NCBI GenBank assembly: GCA_946414975.1
Contig: CAMKQS010000025.1
Coordinates: 1 to 17,470 of the forward strand
Origin: an uncultured Caryophanales bacterium
GTDB taxonomy: Bacteria > Bacillota_I > Bacilli_A > RF39 > UBA660
Length of the DNA stretch: 17,470 nucleotides
Reading direction: 5' to 3'
A program made the translations under genes and the position numbers. Each line of letters starts with the position of its first letter. Positions within the stretch are counted from its first letter, which is position 1. Positions 14,583 through 17,470 of the stretch are shown in pieces. Below the pieces are notes generated by a model that saw only the letters and a list, made by a program, of their open reading frames with translations, had not been told where the DNA came from and did not search any database.

Positions 14583-17018
14583 ATGTTAAATGGAAAAAAT
14601 CATGTAGGAAGACCAAGTAATGAGGAATTAAAACGTAGAAGAAATAAGAAAATAATTTTATTTGTTGTTCCTTTTGTAGTAATATTTTTAATTATAGCTG
14701 TATTTTTTACAGATATTTTATCGAATCTTATGGGTAATTCTGTAGTGAGTTATTATTGTTATGATAATAGTTATACACTAAATGGTACAAAATGTGAAAA
14801 AGTTATTAAAGAAAAACCAATTATATTGGGTGATTTAGATTCAGATGAAAAGATTACAGAGAATGATTTGAAGGTATTAAGAGAATATGTTGACTTATTA
14901 TTTGAAGATGAAAATTATGAGTTTACAGAAGAACAAGTTTTAAGAGCAGATATAGATGGAGATAATGAAATATTTGAAAAAGATTATACTATATTTCAAG
15001 GATATTTAGAAAAAGGAAATAATAGATTTGATACATATAATTCTTATTATGCTGAAATAGGAATTAAAAAGTTATGTAAATATGATTATAAATTAGAAAA
15101 CAATATGTGTCAGAAAAAAATAGTTGAGGATGCAAAAAAACAAGATGTTAATTCTGTTAGTCAAAAAGATTTAGATGATAATCAAAATCAACAAGTAGAT
15201 TATTTTCAGATTAATTATAATGCAAATGGTGGTACTGGATCTATGAATAATCAGAAAATAATTTATGGTAAAAGTGCTAAGTTATTAAAGAATAATTTTA
15301 CTAAATCAAATAGTATTTTTTCTGGATGGAAAATTCTTAATAATACCCGTTCTTTAAAATTAGGCACTGAACAATGGGCATGCTATAAAAATAGTGAGAA
15401 AACTGAAAAAGGATATGCATCTAAAGACATATGTGATAAATATGGATATCAAATTTATAATGATGAACAGATAGTGTCTGAAACCGCAAATAAGGGTGAA
15501 GTAATTACGATGTATGCACAGTGGAAAGAAGAAAACTATTTTACTGTTAAATATAATGCAAATGGTGGAATAGGAGTAATGCCTGATCAAAGAATAGAAT
15601 TTGGTATTGAAACTAAATTAAATCCTAATAAATTTACAAGTAATAAAGCGTTTGCTGGATTTAGAGTGTATAATAATACAAGAAAAAAATGGGCATGTTA
15701 TAAGAATACAAATAAGTCGGATCAGGGATATGTAACTAATGATTACTGTAATAAATATGGATATGTAATATATGATGATAATCAGGTTGTTTCTAAGACA
15801 GCTAATCCTGGAGAAATAGTTACAATGTATGCACAGTGGAAAGAAGGGAACTATTTTACTGTTAAATATAATGCAAATGGTGGTACTGGTGTAATGTCTA
15901 ATCAGAATGTTGAATATGGTAAGAAAACAAAATTACTAAGAAATACATTTACTAATAATGGAAAATTAATAAGAGGATGGAAAATATATAACAATTCTAC
16001 GAATTTATGGGCATGTTATAAAAATGCAAATAAAACAGATTATGGATATGCAACAAAAGATGTATGTGAAAAATATGGTTATCAGATATATGATAATATG
16101 CAAACTATATCAAAAACTGCAAATAAAGGCGAAGTAATTACAATGTATGCTTCTTGGATTGATTTGAAAAAATATTTTGATGTTCCAGCAGTCGAAGAAT
16201 TTGCAACACTAGAGTTAAGTACGAAAGGACTTTATAGACAGAAAGTTATTCAAGACATATATGTAAATAATAGTGATATATATGTGTCACAAGATAATTT
16301 TGGTAAAAATCCTAGTATATCAAAAGACTCGACACCATCAGAGCTTATAATAACTAAAATATCTAGAAAAAATCATTCAATGCAAGAGATATTTAGAGAA
16401 AAAAAATGTGGACATGGATTCTTTACAATACCTTCAGGGGTTTTAATGACAACATGTGATGTTGATACACCATATGATAAAGATGCTCATGGACATAAGG
16501 CATATAAAATAACTTCTAAAGGTAAAAGAGTATTTTTAGCAGATGCATTTCAAAATAAAAGAGAGTCATTTAAAATTGATTATAATAATAATATATATAT
16601 GGCAAGAATAAATGACGGAACACAGAGATTTAAATTTTATAAGTATAATAAAGATAGTAAAACTGTTGGTTCATATATTAGAACATTAAACATTAAAGAT
16701 ACTCCTTATGATATGCAAGGATATGCATTAGATGGAAATTACTTATATATATATTATGGGGAAGGAATAGATTCTGGAAGTAACAGATTAAAATATTCAG
16801 TTGCTTATATAGATGTATATAATGCAAATACTGGTAAACTTATAAAGAAAAATAGAATATTTAAATCAAATGATACTTATATGGAAGCAGAAGGATTAGA
16901 TTATCTTGGTGATTCTATTTATATAGGTGTTGCTACTACAGATGAATATGATAGTGCATATGGTGATATTAAATACGCAAATGTTTATAGAATTAAAAAG
17001 AAAGATTTAATAAACTAG
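14583..17018 (+). CDS. Membrane-anchored surface protein with dockerin-like segment, three InlB/Flg_new-type repeats and a beta-propeller-like C-terminus
   Basis: The 811 residues divide as follows. Residues 1-23 are a basic cytoplasmic tail (GRPSNEELKRRRNKK) and 24-43 a membrane anchor. Cys-paired motifs CYDNSYTLNGTKC (59-71) and CKYDYKLENNMC (165-176) flank two EF-hand-like Asp loops, DLDSDEKITEND and DIDGDNEIFEKD, like a dockerin. Three repeats of about 105 residues follow (208-314, 319-418, 424-525). Each opens with YNANGG.G.M and ends with MYAQW or MYASW, the InlB B-repeat pattern, but with an inserted WACYKN...C.KYGY.IY module. Residues about 540-811 carry repeated short strands (LDGNYLYIYYG, YSVAYIDVYN, EAEGLDYLGDSIYIGVA) suggesting a beta-propeller, vaguely like helveticin J-type proteins. 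It is probably an adhesin or matrix protein. No LPXTG is seen; it is held by the N-terminal anchor. The C-terminal fold is a guess. Confidence 0.82.
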   Translation: MLNGKNHVGRPSNEELKRRRNKKIILFVVPFVVIFLIIAVFFTDILSNLMGNSVVSYYCYDNSYTLNGTKCEKVIKEKPIILGDLDSDEKITENDLKVLREYVDLLFEDENYEFTEEQVLRADIDGDNEIFEKDYTIFQGYLEKGNNRFDTYNSYYAEIGIKKLCKYDYKLENNMCQKKIVEDAKKQDVNSVSQKDLDDNQNQQVDYFQINYNANGGTGSMNNQKIIYGKSAKLLKNNFTKSNSIFSGWKILNNTRSLKLGTEQWACYKNSEKTEKGYASKDICDKYGYQIYNDEQIVSETANKGEVITMYAQWKEENYFTVKYNANGGIGVMPDQRIEFGIETKLNPNKFTSNKAFAGFRVYNNTRKKWACYKNTNKSDQGYVTNDYCNKYGYVIYDDNQVVSKTANPGEIVTMYAQWKEGNYFTVKYNANGGTGVMSNQNVEYGKKTKLLRNTFTNNGKLIRGWKIYNNSTNLWACYKNANKTDYGYATKDVCEKYGYQIYDNMQTISKTANKGEVITMYASWIDLKKYFDVPAVEEFATLELSTKGLYRQKVIQDIYVNNSDIYVSQDNFGKNPSISKDSTPSELIITKISRKNHSMQEIFREKKCGHGFFTIPSGVLMTTCDVDTPYDKDAHGHKAYKITSKGKRVFLADAFQNKRESFKIDYNNNIYMARINDGTQRFKFYKYNKDSKTVGSYIRTLNIKDTPYDMQGYALDGNYLYIYYGEGIDSGSNRLKYSVAYIDVYNANTGKLIKKNRIFKSNDTYMEAEGLDYLGDSIYIGVATTDEYDSAYGDIKYANVYRIKKKDLIN
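15204..16157 (+). repeat. Three tandem InlB-like coding repeats, two with a 35-bp identical stretch
   Basis: Units run about 15204-15524, 15537-15836 and 15852-16157. Bases 15534-15568 and 15849-15883 are identical over 35 bases with a 315-base period, and the 22 bases ATGTATGCACAGTGGAAAGAAG precede both in near-identical form. This points to a recent internal duplication. Confidence 0.85.
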
Positions 17019-17063
17019 CACTCAAAATATAATAAGTCATAAGATAAACTAGGAGGTTTACTT

Positions 17064-17306
17064 ATGGCTTTTTCTGATAAATTTTTTAATAAAGTTGAAA
17101 AGAAAACTAGTGTTTCAAAAGATACAATTTTATCGCTTGCAAAGAAATTGCAAGAAACAGATTTAAAAAATGAAGGGAGTTTACGTGAAGTAATTCAGAC
17201 ACTATCTAAAATGACAGGGAGAAATGTTTCAAAGGAACAAGAAGATAAAATAGTAAGTGCAGTGGTAAATGATAAAGTACCTAAAAATATTGATCAAATG
17301 ATTTAA
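17064..17306 (+). CDS. spoVIF: Stage VI sporulation protein F-like (SpoVIF)
   Basis: This 80-residue protein matches the SpoVIF family pattern: FFNKVEKKTSVSKDTILSLAKKLQ, then LREVIQTLSKMTGRNVSKEQEDKIVSAVVNDKVP, a mostly helical protein with the KEQED.IV.A..N segment typical of the family. In Bacillus, SpoVIF is a mother-cell protein needed for proper coat assembly and heat and lysozyme resistance. ATG 17064 follows AGGAGG (17051-17056). It sits 45 bases after the surface-protein gene and might be cotranscribed with it. The same family is also found in some poorly studied Bacillota, so its presence alone does not prove spore formation, but gpr nearby supports it. Confidence 0.82.
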   Translation: MAFSDKFFNKVEKKTSVSKDTILSLAKKLQETDLKNEGSLREVIQTLSKMTGRNVSKEQEDKIVSAVVNDKVPKNIDQMI

Positions 17307-17351
17307 TTAAATAAAGTATTAATAAAACTTTCTTAAATAAAAAGGAAATCA

Positions 17352-17385
17352 CCTATTTATAACGAATAATATAAGTAGGAGGTGA
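17352..17385 (+). promoter_or_regulatory. Hairpin masking the ribosome binding site of the last gene
   Basis: CCTATTTATA (17352-17361) pairs with TATAAGTAGG (17370-17379) over 10 bp with one G-U and an 8-base loop. Beyond an A-A mismatch, C17350, T17349 and A17348 can pair with G17381, G17382 and T17383. The AGGAGG site (17377-17382) lies in the right arm. Alternatively TCACCT (17349-17354) pairs directly with AGGTGA (17380-17385). Either fold would hide the site. Confidence 0.55.
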
Positions 17386-17389
17386 GAGT

Positions 17390-17470
17390 ATTTATTATAC
17401 ATTAAGATATGATTCAGTATTTAAAAATGTATTCTATAGGGATAAAGAACTATTAAAGATATTTCTAACA
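17390..17470 (+). CDS. Rpn/PD-(D/E)XK nuclease transposase-type protein, 5' part (runs off the window)
   Basis: The visible 27 residues read YYTLRYDSVFKNVFYRDKEL and on to LLKIFLT, which resembles the conserved N-terminus of Rpn-family recombination-promoting nucleases (pattern KYDxxFKxxF followed by a charged loop and LLxxFL). No ATG, GTG or TTG is available in frame after the ribosome binding site; ATT at 17390 is seven bases from AGGAGG and is either a rare start codon or a mutated ATG. The catalytic Asp and ExK residues lie beyond the window. These proteins are often present in many copies and linked to DNA rearrangement. Confidence 0.65.
   Translation, partial: MYYTLRYDSVFKNVFYRDKELLKIFLT

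Noticed and set aside
17020..17046. Sigma-K-like promoter (AC, 16 bases, CATAAGATA) before spoVIF
   Set aside because: The predicted start site (about 17053) would cut through the AGGAGG ribosome binding site at 17051-17056, so it would not give a useful mRNA.
1..17470. CRISPR array, rRNA or tRNA genes
   Set aside because: I saw no regularly spaced identical repeats of CRISPR size, and no stretch rich enough in G and C for tRNA or rRNA in this AT-rich window.

Overview
The window comes from a very AT-rich, Gram-positive-type chromosome (Bacillota). It uses the standard bacterial code: TGG is the only Trp codon seen, and TGA is a real stop in the NUDIX gene at 8325-8816. Genes have AGGAGG-type ribosome binding sites, short U-tailed terminators, and repeated extended -10 promoters of the form TGATATAAT. 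Two sporulation genes (gpr and a spoVIF-like gene) and the divergent rpsT/gpr arrangement known from Bacillus fit a spore-forming lineage or one recently derived from spore formers. The pilin-like and InlB-repeat proteins resemble those of uncultured gut Bacillota. That placement is an inference.

Region 1 (1-1660) is the right-hand part of a diversity-generating retroelement (DGR): the 3' part of an Avd-like four-helix-bundle gene, a DGR-type reverse transcriptase (RT) split by a one-base frameshift, and a small gene resembling the MutS-like (MSL) DGR accessory proteins. No template repeat was found in the window; it probably lies to the left of base 1. Region 2 (1661-1927) has no protein gene but holds two promoters and a 13-bp inverted repeat that looks like a short structured RNA. 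Region 3 (1928-4735) encodes a DUF368/PopT undecaprenyl-phosphate translocase, a zinc-type CDF transporter and a zinc-ribbon membrane protein. Region 4 (4751-7718, minus strand) encodes an unknown protein, a DUF6512 membrane protein and ribonuclease J. Region 5 (7833-9304) encodes an unknown protein and an overlapping NUDIX-HAD gene pair.

Region 6 (9415-10379) is a pilin-like gene with an in-frame amber codon. Its C-terminus resembles the variable repeat of a DGR target and is followed at once by a hairpin. It is the best local candidate for a target of the DGR at the left end. Both RT and candidate target are interrupted, so the window may hold a decaying pilin-diversifying DGR.

Region 7 (10414-14480) is housekeeping: rbfA, a membrane-anchored transglutaminase-like protein (minus), rpsT (minus), gpr and der. 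Region 8 (14583-17470) holds a large surface protein with a dockerin-like segment and three InlB/Flg_new-type repeats, a spoVIF-like gene, and the start of an Rpn/PD-(D/E)XK transposase-type gene whose first codon appears to be ATT behind a hairpin-masked ribosome binding site.
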